Below are positions 16,471-25,780 of a stretch of 36,105 bases of DNA, piece after piece. Position numbers and translations under genes: made by a program. Under the pieces are notes generated by a model. The model worked only from the letters and a program-made list of their open reading frames with translations. It was not told where the DNA came from and ran no database searches. How positions within the stretch are numbered: position 1 is the first letter of the stretch; every line of letters starts with the position of its first letter. Origin of the DNA: an uncultured Prochlorococcus sp. (GTDB taxonomy: Bacteria > Cyanobacteriota > Cyanobacteriia > PCC-6307 > Cyanobiaceae); NCBI GenBank assembly GCA_913048245.1, contig CAJWWR010000008.1, forward strand, positions 1 through 36,105, read 5' to 3'.

Positions 16471-18132
16471 TTAATAGGCTGGGACGATTATTTCTCTTAA
16501 AGCACTTTTTGCAATTTTTAGAGGACTAAAAGTATTTTTTATTAAATTGAATAAACTTTCGGCATCTTTAAGATCTAACCTATCATCATTAATAAGACTC
16601 ATTAAAAGATTCTTTCTGAATTCATATCCCTTTTTACTGAGAATTAATTTAAGACTAGCGTTAGCTACAGGTATTAAATCTTTATTTATGTTTAAATCGT
16701 CTTTAAACAAGATATTTAATAAACTTTCTAATTTTTCTAACTGAATTTTTCCATTTTTATCAAAAATAACATCAATTAAAATATTTATAATTTCTTCTGA
16801 ATCATCAGTTAAAAGCTTTTTAGCTATGTATGGGTAAGCAATCCTAATAATCTTGAAATCTGGATCTAAGCGGAGTGCTAAGCCTTCCTGGCTTACAACA
16901 GCTCTAATAATCAAGGCAAATCTAGTAGGAACTCTAAATGGATAATTGTACATAAGTTTTGAAAACTTATCTGTGATTTTTTTGAAATTGAATTCACCTA
17001 CTTTTTCACCTAATGAATCTCCTAAAACTTGTTTTAAAGGATCTACAAGGACTTCAAGATCTTGTTTATTGCTAAGAAAGCCCAATTTCTGAAAATCTCT
17101 AGCTAATAATAAATATTCATTATTTATTAAATGAACAATTGCTTTGATTAATGTAAGTCGATCATTGTTTGATATTGAATCCATCATCCCAAAGTCAACA
17201 TAGGCTATATGTCCATTTTTTGAGTCACCTCCTCTTAGAGCAAACATATTTCCAGGATGTGGGTCAGCATGAAAATATCCGTATTCAAATAGTTGCTGAA
17301 GACCGCTGATTACTCCAGTTCTGATAAATGAAGATGGATTGAGATTATTCGCTTCAAGCTCTTTCTTGTCTTTTAATTTTATGCCATCTACCCAAGACGT
17401 TGTGATTACTTTTCTTGAAGAAAGAGACTTCTCTACTGTAGGAATAAAAACATCATTGTTATTACTAAATAATTTTGCAAATCTTTCTGCATTTTCGGCT
17501 TCTTGTTCGTAGTTTATTTCTTCAAATAATGCCCTGCCAAATTCATCAATTATTTCACCAATACCTACTCCTATATTGAGAGGAAGAAAAGGAGCGAATG
17601 TTTTGGCTAAGATTTTTAAAATTACAACATCTCTTTTAATTATATAATCTAGGTTTGGTCTTTGAATTTTTACTGCTACGTAGTAATTTTTTCTTAATTC
17701 GACCTTATAAACTTGCCCCAGACTTGCTGACGCAACTGGCGTGCTTGGAAATTCTGAAAAACGATTTATGACATCAGAACCAAGTTCATTCTCTAATGTA
17801 CTTAGGGCTATTTTGTGATCAAAAGGAGGTAAATTATCTTGTAAATTAGTAAGTTCATTGAGCCAATCTTCTCTTACTAAATCAGGTCTGGTTGATAATG
17901 CCTGGCCAAGTTTAATAAAGCATGGACCCAGGTCAGTTATGACATTAAATAAATACTTAGAGAGATTTTCTTGAATATTTTTATTTTTACTTTTACCTTG
18001 CAATAATAATCTTATAAGGAAAAATAATAGTGTAAGTAATATGTACAGTATTCTTGGGACTAATATCCATGGCCTTAAAAGAAGCCATAATAAATTCTTA
18101 CTTGATGAATATTTAGAGTCTAAATCATTCAT
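16471..18132 (-). CDS. ABC1/UbiB family atypical protein kinase
   Basis: The 553-residue protein belongs to the AarF/ABC1/UbiB kinase-like family tied to quinone and isoprenoid lipid metabolism in bacteria, mitochondria and plastids. Motifs are the family-specific KxGQ signature in FIKLGQALSTRPDL (K74-Q77), the Ala-rich loop replacement ASASLGQVYKVEL (about 134-146), the Lys-155 of VAVKIQRP, and the catalytic-loop FHADPHPGNMF with the metal motif YVDFGMMD. Two hydrophobic segments near the N-terminus (about 20-45) suggest membrane association. The substrate is unknown for cyanobacterial members. It stands divergent from the decarboxylase-like gene, 68 bases apart. Confidence 0.92.
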   Translation of the reverse strand: MNDLDSKYSSSKNLLWLLLRPWILVPRILYILLTLLFFLIRLLLQGKSKNKNIQENLSKYLFNVITDLGPCFIKLGQALSTRPDLVREDWLNELTNLQDNLPPFDHKIALSTLENELGSDVINRFSEFPSTPVASASLGQVYKVELRKNYYVAVKIQRPNLDYIIKRDVVILKILAKTFAPFLPLNIGVGIGEIIDEFGRALFEEINYEQEAENAERFAKLFSNNNDVFIPTVEKSLSSRKVITTSWVDGIKLKDKKELEANNLNPSSFIRTGVISGLQQLFEYGYFHADPHPGNMFALRGGDSKNGHIAYVDFGMMDSISNNDRLTLIKAIVHLINNEYLLLARDFQKLGFLSNKQDLEVLVDPLKQVLGDSLGEKVGEFNFKKITDKFSKLMYNYPFRVPTRFALIIRAVVSQEGLALRLDPDFKIIRIAYPYIAKKLLTDDSEEIINILIDVIFDKNGKIQLEKLESLLNILFKDDLNINKDLIPVANASLKLILSKKGYEFRKNLLMSLINDDRLDLKDAESLFNLIKNTFSPLKIAKSALREIIVPAY

Positions 18133-18200
18133 TTGGTCTCAAGAAAAAGTATCAAAGAAAAAAAACTTTGTATTAATTCTATAGGAGTCAATATTACTTT

Positions 18201-19604
18201 ATGAGTATTTCAAGTTTTCTAAAAGAAAAGTTTTATCAAGAACATTTCTTTCCATCTCATAATAGAGGAAAGGCTTTGCCTAAGGTTTTGATTGATTTGC
18301 TTTCTGAAAGCCCGGGTTCTTGGGATATACCCGAATTACCCGAACTAGGTTCAGTCTTGTCAGATTCGGGATTGATATCAGATGCCCAATCTTTTCTTTC
18401 AAGAAAATTTTCATCAGAAAAATGTTGGTTTGGTGTTAATGGAGCATCGGGTATGATTCAATCAGCAATACTCTCAATGGTAAAACAAGGTGAATTTATT
18501 TTAGTCCCTAGAAATGTCCATATAAGTGTTATTAAGATATGCCTTGTATCTGGAGTTGTACCAGTTTTCTATGATCTGGAGTTTTCTGAGGTAAATGGAC
18601 ATTATTTACCTTTAAATAAATCATGGCTAAAGAAAATTTTAGATCATCATTCGCTTTGTAATATTAAGATATCTGGAATAGTCTTTATTCATCCTTATTA
18701 CCAAGGATTTTCATCTGAAATAAATTCTCTAGTAGAAATTTGTCATCAAAGAAGAATACCTGTTTTAGTAGATGAAGCTCATGGGTCATATTTTCTTTTT
18801 TGCGAGGATCTAGGATTGCCAAAATCAGCTGTAAAATCTAATGCTGATTTGGTTGTACAATCTTTGCATAAATCTCTTAACGGTTTGACTCAAACTGCTA
18901 TTTTGTGGTTTAAAGGGGATTTGATAGAGCAAGAAAATGTTGTAAAAGGTATAAATCTTTTGGAGACGACAAGTCCTAATTCACTATTGCTTGCATCATG
19001 TGAAGAATCAATCATGGATTGGCTTGATGAAACAAATCTGAAACGATACAAAGAGGTGATTACTTCTGCTAAAAAAATTTCTGAAGAATTAATTTCTAAT
19101 GGCATTCCTTTGATAGAGACGCATGATCCTCTAAAAATTATTTTGAATACAGGCTCAGTTGGTATTGATGGATTTACGGCAGATAAATTTTTTTGTAAAT
19201 ATGGTCTTATTGCTGAGCTACCAGAAAGGTTAAGTTTGACCTTCTGTTTGGGATTTACCAAACAAAAACAATTTGCGAATATCTTGACAGATTTATGGAT
19301 TAAATTAATTAAATATGCAGAACCAAACGGCAGACTAAAAACATATAAACCACCCTTTGAACTAGTACAAATTCCATCTGTTAGTCCTTCCTTCGCCTGG
19401 AGAGGAAAGACTGAAAAACTTCCTCTCCAAGAATGTGTTGGCAGAATTTGTTCTGAAATAATATATCCTTATCCACCAGGAATTCCCCTTATTGTTCCTG
19501 GTGAGGAAATAAATCATGAAAGAATAGATTGGATTAGAGAAGAAAGTCTATACTGTAAAGATCTAGTAAATTCTTATTTAAGCGTTTTAACTAAAGATCA
19601 ATAA
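18201..19604 (+). CDS. Orn/Lys/Arg decarboxylase family 1 PLP enzyme
   Basis: A 467-residue fold type I pyridoxal-phosphate enzyme of the prokaryotic ornithine/lysine/arginine decarboxylase family. Visible are NGASGMIQSAI (80-90), the PLP aspartate motif VDEAHGSYF (190-198) and the Schiff-base K224 in QSLHKSLNGLTQ. The C-terminal YPPGIPLIVPGE is the family substrate-side signature. It is shorter than the roughly 700-residue biodegradative decarboxylases and lacks their N-terminal wing domain, like the short Gram-positive/cyanobacterial forms. The substrate cannot be told from sequence; arginine, lysine or ornithine are all possible. cdsA follows four bases after its stop, so the two are probably co-transcribed. 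Confidence 0.9.
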   Translation: MSISSFLKEKFYQEHFFPSHNRGKALPKVLIDLLSESPGSWDIPELPELGSVLSDSGLISDAQSFLSRKFSSEKCWFGVNGASGMIQSAILSMVKQGEFILVPRNVHISVIKICLVSGVVPVFYDLEFSEVNGHYLPLNKSWLKKILDHHSLCNIKISGIVFIHPYYQGFSSEINSLVEICHQRRIPVLVDEAHGSYFLFCEDLGLPKSAVKSNADLVVQSLHKSLNGLTQTAILWFKGDLIEQENVVKGINLLETTSPNSLLLASCEESIMDWLDETNLKRYKEVITSAKKISEELISNGIPLIETHDPLKIILNTGSVGIDGFTADKFFCKYGLIAELPERLSLTFCLGFTKQKQFANILTDLWIKLIKYAEPNGRLKTYKPPFELVQIPSVSPSFAWRGKTEKLPLQECVGRICSEIIYPYPPGIPLIVPGEEINHERIDWIREESLYCKDLVNSYLSVLTKDQ

Positions 19605-19608
19605 TTTT

Positions 19609-20472
19609 ATGAGATTAATAAGTGGTTTATGTATAGGAATTTTTGGTCTGGTGGTTGTTCTGCTTGGTGGTTGGTATTTTGCTATTGCAGTAACCTTATT
19701 ATCTTATTGTGCCCTTCTGGAGTTATTTAGAATGGCAGAATTTACTGGAATTAAACCTGCTACAAAAACTACATTAATTTCATGTGTGATAATAATTATC
19801 TCTACGTATTTAGAATTAAGTGGATTTCTTAGCAGAGAAATATCAAATTCAGTGTTACCAATCTCATCAATAGTTATATGCACATGGTTATTATTTCAAC
19901 CTAAATCTGGCAAGATTTCAGATATTGCTACTTCTATATTTGGTTTATTTTATTTAGGTTTCCTACCAAGTTATTGGATTAGACTTAGAGAATTCAACAC
20001 TTTTCTTGATGGTTCTTCATTCGCAAACTGGGAATTTTCAAACACAGCCTCTATTTCAGGACTAAGTATAACTTTAGCAACATGCTTCTTAATAGTTGCT
20101 AGTGATATTGGTTCTTATTTTATAGGAAAGAAATATGGGAAAAGATCACTTTCTCCTATATCTCCAGGTAAGACTGTAGAAGGACTCATTGGAGGAATAA
20201 TTTGTTCTATTACAACTGGAATTATATTTGCAATTATTTATGATTTAGCCTGGCCAATTATTATTGGATTAGTTTTTGGTGTAGTTGTATCTTTGATGGG
20301 ACTAGTGGGCGACCTTATTGAATCAATGATGAAAAGAGATGCAAAATTAAAAGATTCAGGAAACTTGTTGCCTGGCCATGGTGGTATGTTAGATAGAATT
20401 GATAGCTACATATTTATTCCATCGTTAATTTATTATCTAATAATAATTTGTAATTATTTTAAATTTATTTAA
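19609..20472 (+). CDS. cdsA: Phosphatidate cytidylyltransferase
   Basis: CdsA makes CDP-diacylglycerol from phosphatidate and CTP, the entry to phosphatidylglycerol, an essential thylakoid lipid. The 287-residue protein has about seven membrane segments and the CDS signature near the C-terminus, MMKRDAKLKDSGN followed by LLPGHGGMLDRIDS, with the GHGGxLDRxD core intact. The SDIGSYFIGKKYGKRSLSPISPGKT segment (about 165-189, read as two parts) is also typical. It begins four bases after the decarboxylase-like gene. An 84-base gap follows before the convergent hydrolase gene. Confidence 0.96.
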   Translation: MRLISGLCIGIFGLVVVLLGGWYFAIAVTLLSYCALLELFRMAEFTGIKPATKTTLISCVIIIISTYLELSGFLSREISNSVLPISSIVICTWLLFQPKSGKISDIATSIFGLFYLGFLPSYWIRLREFNTFLDGSSFANWEFSNTASISGLSITLATCFLIVASDIGSYFIGKKYGKRSLSPISPGKTVEGLIGGIICSITTGIIFAIIYDLAWPIIIGLVFGVVVSLMGLVGDLIESMMKRDAKLKDSGNLLPGHGGMLDRIDSYIFIPSLIYYLIIICNYFKFI

Positions 20473-20556
20473 TTTCCTTAACGTTTATTTCGTGGCAAAA
20501 TTAAATATAAAAATTCTTTTATAACTATTGCTAATAAATTACAAATCAAGGTGCTT

Positions 20557-21444
20557 TTAATTTTTGAAAAAATCAATAATTATTTTTGCAGTAGAGTCAG
20601 CCGCATCTAAATGTGGTAAATGCCCACAATTTTTTAAATGAAGGCAATTCAGATTTTTATTTTTCTGTAATCTTTGTAATTCATTAATACCAAGAATCCT
20701 ATCTTGTTCTCCACAAATAGTTTTAATTGGTATGTCATTTATATATTTTGATGTACCCCCAAAACCACCACTTCTGGCGAAAGAAGCTAATGAATCTCGC
20801 CATCTTGGGCACCCTGTATGGATAGAAGCAATTTGTTCTTCTTTTGGGCCAACACTTTTATCAGGGGTAGCAAATGCCTGTTTGCAAAGATTCTTTCTCA
20901 CTATTGGTAAGCCTAAAAACATAGCTCCAATTTGATTAAATGGTGGAAGAAGACTTTTCGGATTATCAAACAAACCAGCAGGTGATAAAAGTGTAATTTT
21001 CTCGATGCGATCTGGAATTTTATGAGCCAGTAATAATGCCGCAGAGCCCCCCATTGAGGCTCCAACCAATTTAATTTTATTTTTAAGATTTAATTCATCT
21101 AATAAATCTGAGAGATTCGAAATTATATTTTCAGGATTGTAAATATAGTTTTTAAATCTTGGACTAAATCCAAATCCAAATAAATCTGGGACTATCACTT
21201 TAAAATGTTTTTTTAGAATAGGGTATATTCTCCTAAATTCTAAAAAACAACTATCAAACCCATGTAGGAATACGATGGGATCCCCTTCCCCTGAAATTAC
21301 CACAGGAAATTTAGCAACACCCCATTTTTCATTAAGTGTTAACCAGGCAACTTCCTCGCTTATTTTTATACCTTCAGAATCAAGTAAAGTATCTTTTACT
21401 TTTTTAAAATAATTTAAATTAGGAAAATTTAAATTATCAATCAT
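20557..21444 (-). CDS. Alpha/beta hydrolase family protein
   Basis: A 295-residue alpha/beta-fold hydrolase. The oxyanion region FLHGFDS (59-65), nucleophile elbow GASMGG with S130, a likely acid in ICGEQDRILG and the catalytic His in NCGHLPHLD are in the expected order, so the triad looks intact. A lid region around 150-225 (LSPAGLFDNPKSLLPPFNQIG) is present. The substrate is unknown; homologues range from esterases to MenH-like enzymes and MhpC-type hydrolases. It lies eight bases downstream of the polyol dehydrogenase gene and may be the last gene of the clpC run. Confidence 0.88.
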   Translation of the reverse strand: MIDNLNFPNLNYFKKVKDTLLDSEGIKISEEVAWLTLNEKWGVAKFPVVISGEGDPIVFLHGFDSCFLEFRRIYPILKKHFKVIVPDLFGFGFSPRFKNYIYNPENIISNLSDLLDELNLKNKIKLVGASMGGSAALLLAHKIPDRIEKITLLSPAGLFDNPKSLLPPFNQIGAMFLGLPIVRKNLCKQAFATPDKSVGPKEEQIASIHTGCPRWRDSLASFARSGGFGGTSKYINDIPIKTICGEQDRILGINELQRLQKNKNLNCLHLKNCGHLPHLDAADSTAKIIIDFFKN

Positions 21445-21452
21445 AGTTTTAA

Positions 21453-22550
21453 TTAATTGCTATTTGGTATTTTTTGGCGTTCGAAAACTGATATTACCCT
21501 TACTATATCATTTGCTTCAACTTTAAATGGTAAGAAGTGAATTTCCGATTCTTCCCTGCATGTAAACTCAGCTATTTTATTTAGGTTATCTTTTTCAAAA
21601 ACATCAATTCCAAGTTCATAAATTGTTGTTGGCAGGTTTAAACTCTTCATAAAAGGAAATAATTGTCTTATTGCTTGGCTAGCAAGTTGATTATTATTTA
21701 CCATCTCTTCTAATCTAAGTTGAATTAATATTCCTACCCCTACAATTTCTCCATGTAAAGGATTCTTTTTTGGTTCAAGCTGAGTTATCGCATTATGGAT
21801 AGCATGCGCGGCAGCAGTTCTACATTTTTCACCCCCAATCCCACCGATTAGTCCTGCTGTAAGGCCATTGCCCTCTATTACGTTTAACCAGGATTGATTA
21901 CTCTCTTTATAGTTCTTATATGCATCTTGTCCATGAATAAACAATTGATCTCTAAGTACTCTTGAAATTTGTATCGCTTGTTGCACTATTCCATCCTTAC
22001 TTGAATTACTTGTAAGAGATGACTCATACCATTTTGCTAGAGAGTCAGCTATACCACTTGTCATTGTTTTTGGTGGAGCAGTTGCTAAGAACGAACTATC
22101 ATAAATTAGTAACTTAGGGCAAGATTTAAGACTTATATCCTCTATGAACTGACCTTTTGTTGTGTATATGTTTGCCAAGGCTGTCCATCCTGCACAAGTT
22201 GAAGCACTTAAAGGGACTGTTATACAAGGAATAGATATATATTCAGCAAGTAATTTGCCAGCATCTAAGACTTTTCCTCCACCGGTAGCAATAATACAAT
22301 CACATTTATTATTGGTGGCTATTTTCAATAGTCTATCTATATCTTCTCTGCAGCAATCATATTGAAGGTTTGCATTAACAACATTCAAATGTTTGTTTTT
22401 TAAATCATCTTGTATTTGAGTTCGTATTTTCTTAGTCGAATTACTTCTACCAAGAATTAAAGGTTTCTGAGAAATTTTTAAGATATCATCAATAGCACTG
22501 GCCCATGCTTTGTGACCCCTAATTACTTTGGATGGAGAAATTAGATGCAT
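21453..22550 (-). CDS. Glycerol dehydrogenase-family (iron-containing alcohol dehydrogenase) protein
   Basis: A 365-residue GldA-like dehydrogenase. The NAD-binding ATGGGKVLDAGK (88-99), VPLSASTCAGWTAL and three likely metal ligands are visible: D169 in GIADSLAKWYE, a His in AAAHAIHNAI (249 or 252) and H266 in NPLHGEIVGVG. GldA enzymes oxidise glycerol or reduce dihydroxyacetone; some relatives are glycerol-1-phosphate dehydrogenases or dehydroquinate synthase-like. The exact substrate is not readable. It lies 11 bases downstream of clpC and eight bases upstream of the hydrolase gene, suggesting co-transcription. Confidence 0.88.
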   Translation of the reverse strand: MHLISPSKVIRGHKAWASAIDDILKISQKPLILGRSNSTKKIRTQIQDDLKNKHLNVVNANLQYDCCREDIDRLLKIATNNKCDCIIATGGGKVLDAGKLLAEYISIPCITVPLSASTCAGWTALANIYTTKGQFIEDISLKSCPKLLIYDSSFLATAPPKTMTSGIADSLAKWYESSLTSNSSKDGIVQQAIQISRVLRDQLFIHGQDAYKNYKESNQSWLNVIEGNGLTAGLIGGIGGEKCRTAAAHAIHNAITQLEPKKNPLHGEIVGVGILIQLRLEEMVNNNQLASQAIRQLFPFMKSLNLPTTIYELGIDVFEKDNLNKIAEFTCREESEIHFLPFKVEANDIVRVISVFERQKIPNSN

Positions 22551-22561
22551 GTAAGCAAATA

Positions 22562-25084
22562 CTAGAAATTAGCTCCAGCAAGCTCCTGAGGCGATTCTTC
22601 TGAAGTGATCTTAACACTTACTTTCTTATTTGAATCTATATCAACAATTGCTAAATCACCACTCTTAATTCTTCCTGATAATACTTCCTCAGCAAGGCTA
22701 TCCTCAAGTAATCTCATTACTGCTCTTCTAAGTGGTCTTGCGCCATATGAAGGGTTATAACCTTCCTCAACTAATCTCTCTTTAAAAGCATCTGTCACTT
22801 TAAGTTTGATACCTTTTTCATTGATTCTTGAGAATACTTCTTTAAGCATTATTTCAGCAATGTCTTTAACTTCGTCTTTGCTGAGTTGCCTAAAGACAAT
22901 TATTTCATCAAGTCTATTCAAAAATTCAGGTCTAAAATACTGCTTTAGCTCCTCATTAACAAGAGATTTAATTCTATTGTATTGACTATCTTCAACCGAG
23001 TCTCCACTAAATTCAAATCCTAATCCACCACCACCTTTTTCAATGACTTTAGAACCTATATTTGAGGTCATTATCAGCAATGTGTTTTTAAAATCGACAG
23101 TCCTGCCCTTTGAGTCTGTTAATCTTCCTTCTTCTAAAAGTTGAAGAAGGAGGTTAAAGACATCTGGGTGCGCCTTTTCAACTTCATCAAATAAAACAAC
23201 TGTGTAAGGCCTTCTTCTAACTGCTTCAGTTAATTGGCCACCTTCATTAAAACCTACATATCCTGGAGGTGATCCAATTAATTTACTTACAGTATGTCTT
23301 TCCATAAATTCAGACATATCAAGCCTTATCATGGCTTCTTCACTACCAAAGAAATAAGATGCTAATGCTTTTGTGAGCTCAGTCTTACCAACTCCAGTCG
23401 GGCCTGAGAAAATAAAACTTGCTATGGGCCTATTAGGATTTTTTAATCCTACTCTTGCTCTTCTAATTGCTCTAGAAACTGCTTTAACAGCTTCATCTTG
23501 TCCAATAAGTCTCTTATGAAGTGTATCTTCCATATTTAAGAGTTTCACAGATTCTGTCTCTGTTAATTTTTGTACAGGTACACCAGTCCAAGATGCAACT
23601 ATATGTGCAACATCTTCTTCGCACACTGTTGGGGCTTGAGTTAGAGCAGGCTTGGATGAAAGATCGCTTTCTTTTTTTGGTGAAGACTCATTCTCATCTT
23701 TTTTGCTTTCGAGAACTTTCTTTATTTGTGAAGATAATTCGATTTCCTTTTCTCGTAATTGACCTGCCTGATCAAAGTTTTGATCTCTCACTGATTCCTC
23801 TTTTTGCTTCTGCACTTCTCTTAATTCTTTATCAATTTCCCTTGCTTCTGGAGGCAATTTGGAATTAATTAGCCTGACTCTACTGCCTGCTTCATCAATT
23901 AAGTCAATAGCTTTATCGGGAAGAAATCTATCAGAAATATATCTGTCACCGAGATGAGCTGCGGCTTCTAGAGCTTTATCTGTAATTTTAAGTCTATGGT
24001 GTTGTTCATACCTTTCTCTGAGCCCTCTCAAAATTTCAATTGTATCTTCTATGGAAGGTTCACCAACCATTACAGGTTGAAATCTTCTTTCAAGTGCCGC
24101 ATCTCTTTCTATATGCTTTCTATATTCATCAAGAGTTGTAGCACCAATGCATTGGAGTTCTCCTCTTGCTAAAGCCGGTTTTAGTATGTTCGCAGCGTCA
24201 ATAGCTCCTTCTGCTGCGCCTGCTCCTATTAATGTATGAACCTCGTCAATAACTAGAATGACATTACCAGCAGATTTAATTTCCTCCATTATTTTTTTCA
24301 ATCTTTCCTCAAATTCCCCTCTATATTTAGTTCCCGCGACCAGAAGGCCAATATCTAAAGTTAACACTCTTTTGTCTTCAAGAATATCTGGAATTTCACC
24401 TTGTTGTATCCTTTGAGCCAGCCCCTCTGCAATTGCGGTCTTTCCTACACCAGGCTCACCTATGAGAACGGGATTATTTTTGGTTCTTCTTCCTAGGATC
24501 TGAACGACTCTATCTATTTCGGGCTGTCTACCTACTACTGGATCAAGTTTAGATTCACTAGCGAGTTTTGTAAGGTTTGTTCCAAACTCATCAAGTGTTG
24601 CTGTTTTAACGTTCCCTTTGCCTGGACCAGTACCAGAACCAACTTCCGCTGTTTCTCCAAGCATTCTTATGACTTGAGTTCTAACTTTTGTTAAATCAAT
24701 ACCTAAATTTTCTAGGACACGTGCAGCAACCCCCTCTCCCTCTCTAATTAAACCAAGTAAAAGATGCTCTGTTCCAATATAGTTATGACCAAGTTGACGG
24801 GCCTCTTCTAAAGATAGTTCGAGCACTCTTTTTGCTCTAGGTGTAAAAGGTATTTCTACTGCAACGAAACCTGATCCTCTTCCAATTATTTTTTCGACCT
24901 CGATTCTAGAATCTTTTAAATTAACACCTAATGATTTCAAGACTTTTGCTGCTACACCTGTCCCTTCTCCTATTAATCCCAATAGAATTTGCTCTGTTCC
25001 AACGAAGTTGTGGCCAAGCCTCCTTGCTTCTTCTTGAGCAAGCATAATGACTTTAATAGCCTTTTCTGTGAATCTTTCAAACAT
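22562..25084 (-). CDS. clpC: ATP-dependent Clp protease ATP-binding subunit ClpC
   Basis: ClpC is the Hsp100 unfoldase that feeds substrates to the ClpP/ClpR core, the plastid-type protease of cyanobacteria. The 840-residue protein has two N-terminal Clp_N repeats (about 1-70 and 77-145, each with [16 protein letters not shown]-type sequence), AAA-1 with Walker A GEPGVGKT (209-216), a UVR/middle domain around 415-450, and AAA-2 with [14 protein letters not shown] (about 550). [16 protein letters not shown] and the C-terminal [20 protein letters not shown] are typical of Hsp100. Start and length agree with cyanobacterial ClpC. It heads the dehydrogenase-hydrolase run after a 183-base upstream region. 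Confidence 0.98.
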   Translation of the reverse strand: MFERFTEKAIKVIMLAQEEARRLGHNFVGTEQILLGLIGEGTGVAAKVLKSLGVNLKDSRIEVEKIIGRGSGFVAVEIPFTPRAKRVLELSLEEARQLGHNYIGTEHLLLGLIREGEGVAARVLENLGIDLTKVRTQVIRMLGETAEVGSGTGPGKGNVKTATLDEFGTNLTKLASESKLDPVVGRQPEIDRVVQILGRRTKNNPVLIGEPGVGKTAIAEGLAQRIQQGEIPDILEDKRVLTLDIGLLVAGTKYRGEFEERLKKIMEEIKSAGNVILVIDEVHTLIGAGAAEGAIDAANILKPALARGELQCIGATTLDEYRKHIERDAALERRFQPVMVGEPSIEDTIEILRGLRERYEQHHRLKITDKALEAAAHLGDRYISDRFLPDKAIDLIDEAGSRVRLINSKLPPEAREIDKELREVQKQKEESVRDQNFDQAGQLREKEIELSSQIKKVLESKKDENESSPKKESDLSSKPALTQAPTVCEEDVAHIVASWTGVPVQKLTETESVKLLNMEDTLHKRLIGQDEAVKAVSRAIRRARVGLKNPNRPIASFIFSGPTGVGKTELTKALASYFFGSEEAMIRLDMSEFMERHTVSKLIGSPPGYVGFNEGGQLTEAVRRRPYTVVLFDEVEKAHPDVFNLLLQLLEEGRLTDSKGRTVDFKNTLLIMTSNIGSKVIEKGGGGLGFEFSGDSVEDSQYNRIKSLVNEELKQYFRPEFLNRLDEIIVFRQLSKDEVKDIAEIMLKEVFSRINEKGIKLKVTDAFKERLVEEGYNPSYGARPLRRAVMRLLEDSLAEEVLSGRIKSGDLAIVDIDSNKKVSVKITSEESPQELAGANF

Positions 25085-25267
25085 TAGCTACTACATTAAT
25101 CTACTAATAACCTACCAGCATTAAGAGTATTTTGTGTTCAGGATGAGCTTTTGTGAATACCTAATGTTTCAATAAAACTCTTCAAACACTACATTAATAG
25201 TGACTTCCTATGCTATTACAGGTTTTTTTATGATTCTGGTTATCCGCACAAAAAAAATTTTTATTTT
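25085..25267. other. 183-base leader region upstream of clpC, with a repeated 11-mer
   Basis: The gap between rimI and clpC (same strand) has the 11-mer ACTACATTAAT twice, at 25090-25100 and 25188-25198, 98 bases apart. The second copy is embedded in the short inverted repeat CACTA-CATTAA-TAGTG (25187-25202). I see no convincing promoter hexamer pair, although clpC probably has its own promoter here. A run of T and A at the rimI end could be a rimI terminator without a visible hairpin. Confidence 0.3.
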
Positions 25268-25699
25268 TTATAATTTTTTTTCTTTAAGAATGGCATCAGA
25301 ACCATCTCGATAATATTTCTTTCTTGAGCCAAATGTCTTAAATCCACAATCTTCATAAAACTTATTTGCAACTTTATTATTTTCTGAAACTTCTAGAATT
25401 ATTCTATGAAGATCATCCTTAATACAAATACTTACAAGATTACTAATAAGCGTTTTTCCTAATCCTACTCTACGGTGATTTGGGTGTATTGATAAATAGA
25501 TTAATTCTGCTTCGCAAATGATTTTCTGATAGACGCAAACACCAACTAAATCTAACCCCTTTACTATGCCAACCGCAAAGGTAGTTTTTTTTGAAATTTC
25601 ATCCTTCCATTGTTCAATATTCCAAAACTTCAATGTTTCATAATCAAGTAGGAAACATTCTCTAACATCATCTAATTTTATTTCTTTAAGACAAATCAT
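25268..25699 (-). CDS. rimI: RimI-like ribosomal protein alanine N-acetyltransferase (GNAT)
   Basis: A 143-residue GNAT acetyltransferase. The acetyl-CoA motif A is in IHPNHRRVGLGKTLISNLV (R/Q-x-x-G-x-G/A), with LIYLSIH just before and NNKVANKFYEDCGFKTFGSRKKYY as the C-terminal motif B. The NKVANKFYxxxGF ending is characteristic of RimI, which acetylates the N-terminal Ala of ribosomal protein S18, though RimI-like enzymes with other targets exist. It is slightly short but complete. It is read divergently from lysA and leads toward clpC across a 183-base gap. Confidence 0.82.
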   Translation of the reverse strand: MICLKEIKLDDVRECFLLDYETLKFWNIEQWKDEISKKTTFAVGIVKGLDLVGVCVYQKIICEAELIYLSIHPNHRRVGLGKTLISNLVSICIKDDLHRIILEVSENNKVANKFYEDCGFKTFGSRKKYYRDGSDAILKEKKL

Positions 25700-25780
25700 T
25701 CATAAATTATTAGTCTAAACTAAAAAAATACCAATATACTCAGTTATAAGTTGTAGAATGCAAAGAATTAGTTTCAAGCA

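Noticed and set aside
20506-20523. Seven-pair A/T hairpin TATAAAA-ATTC-TTTTATA after cdsA as a terminator
   Set aside because: The stem has no G-C pairs and no following T run, so it would be too weak; A+T-rich DNA gives such stems often.
23521-23868. 115-codon plus-strand frame inside clpC
   Set aside because: Antisense to the clpC middle region; composition is that of a reverse-strand shadow.
25230-25250. Minus-strand GTGCGGATAACC resembles part of the Escherichia coli lac operator
   Set aside because: Only one half matches, the symmetry is missing, and a LacI system is not expected here; treated as chance.
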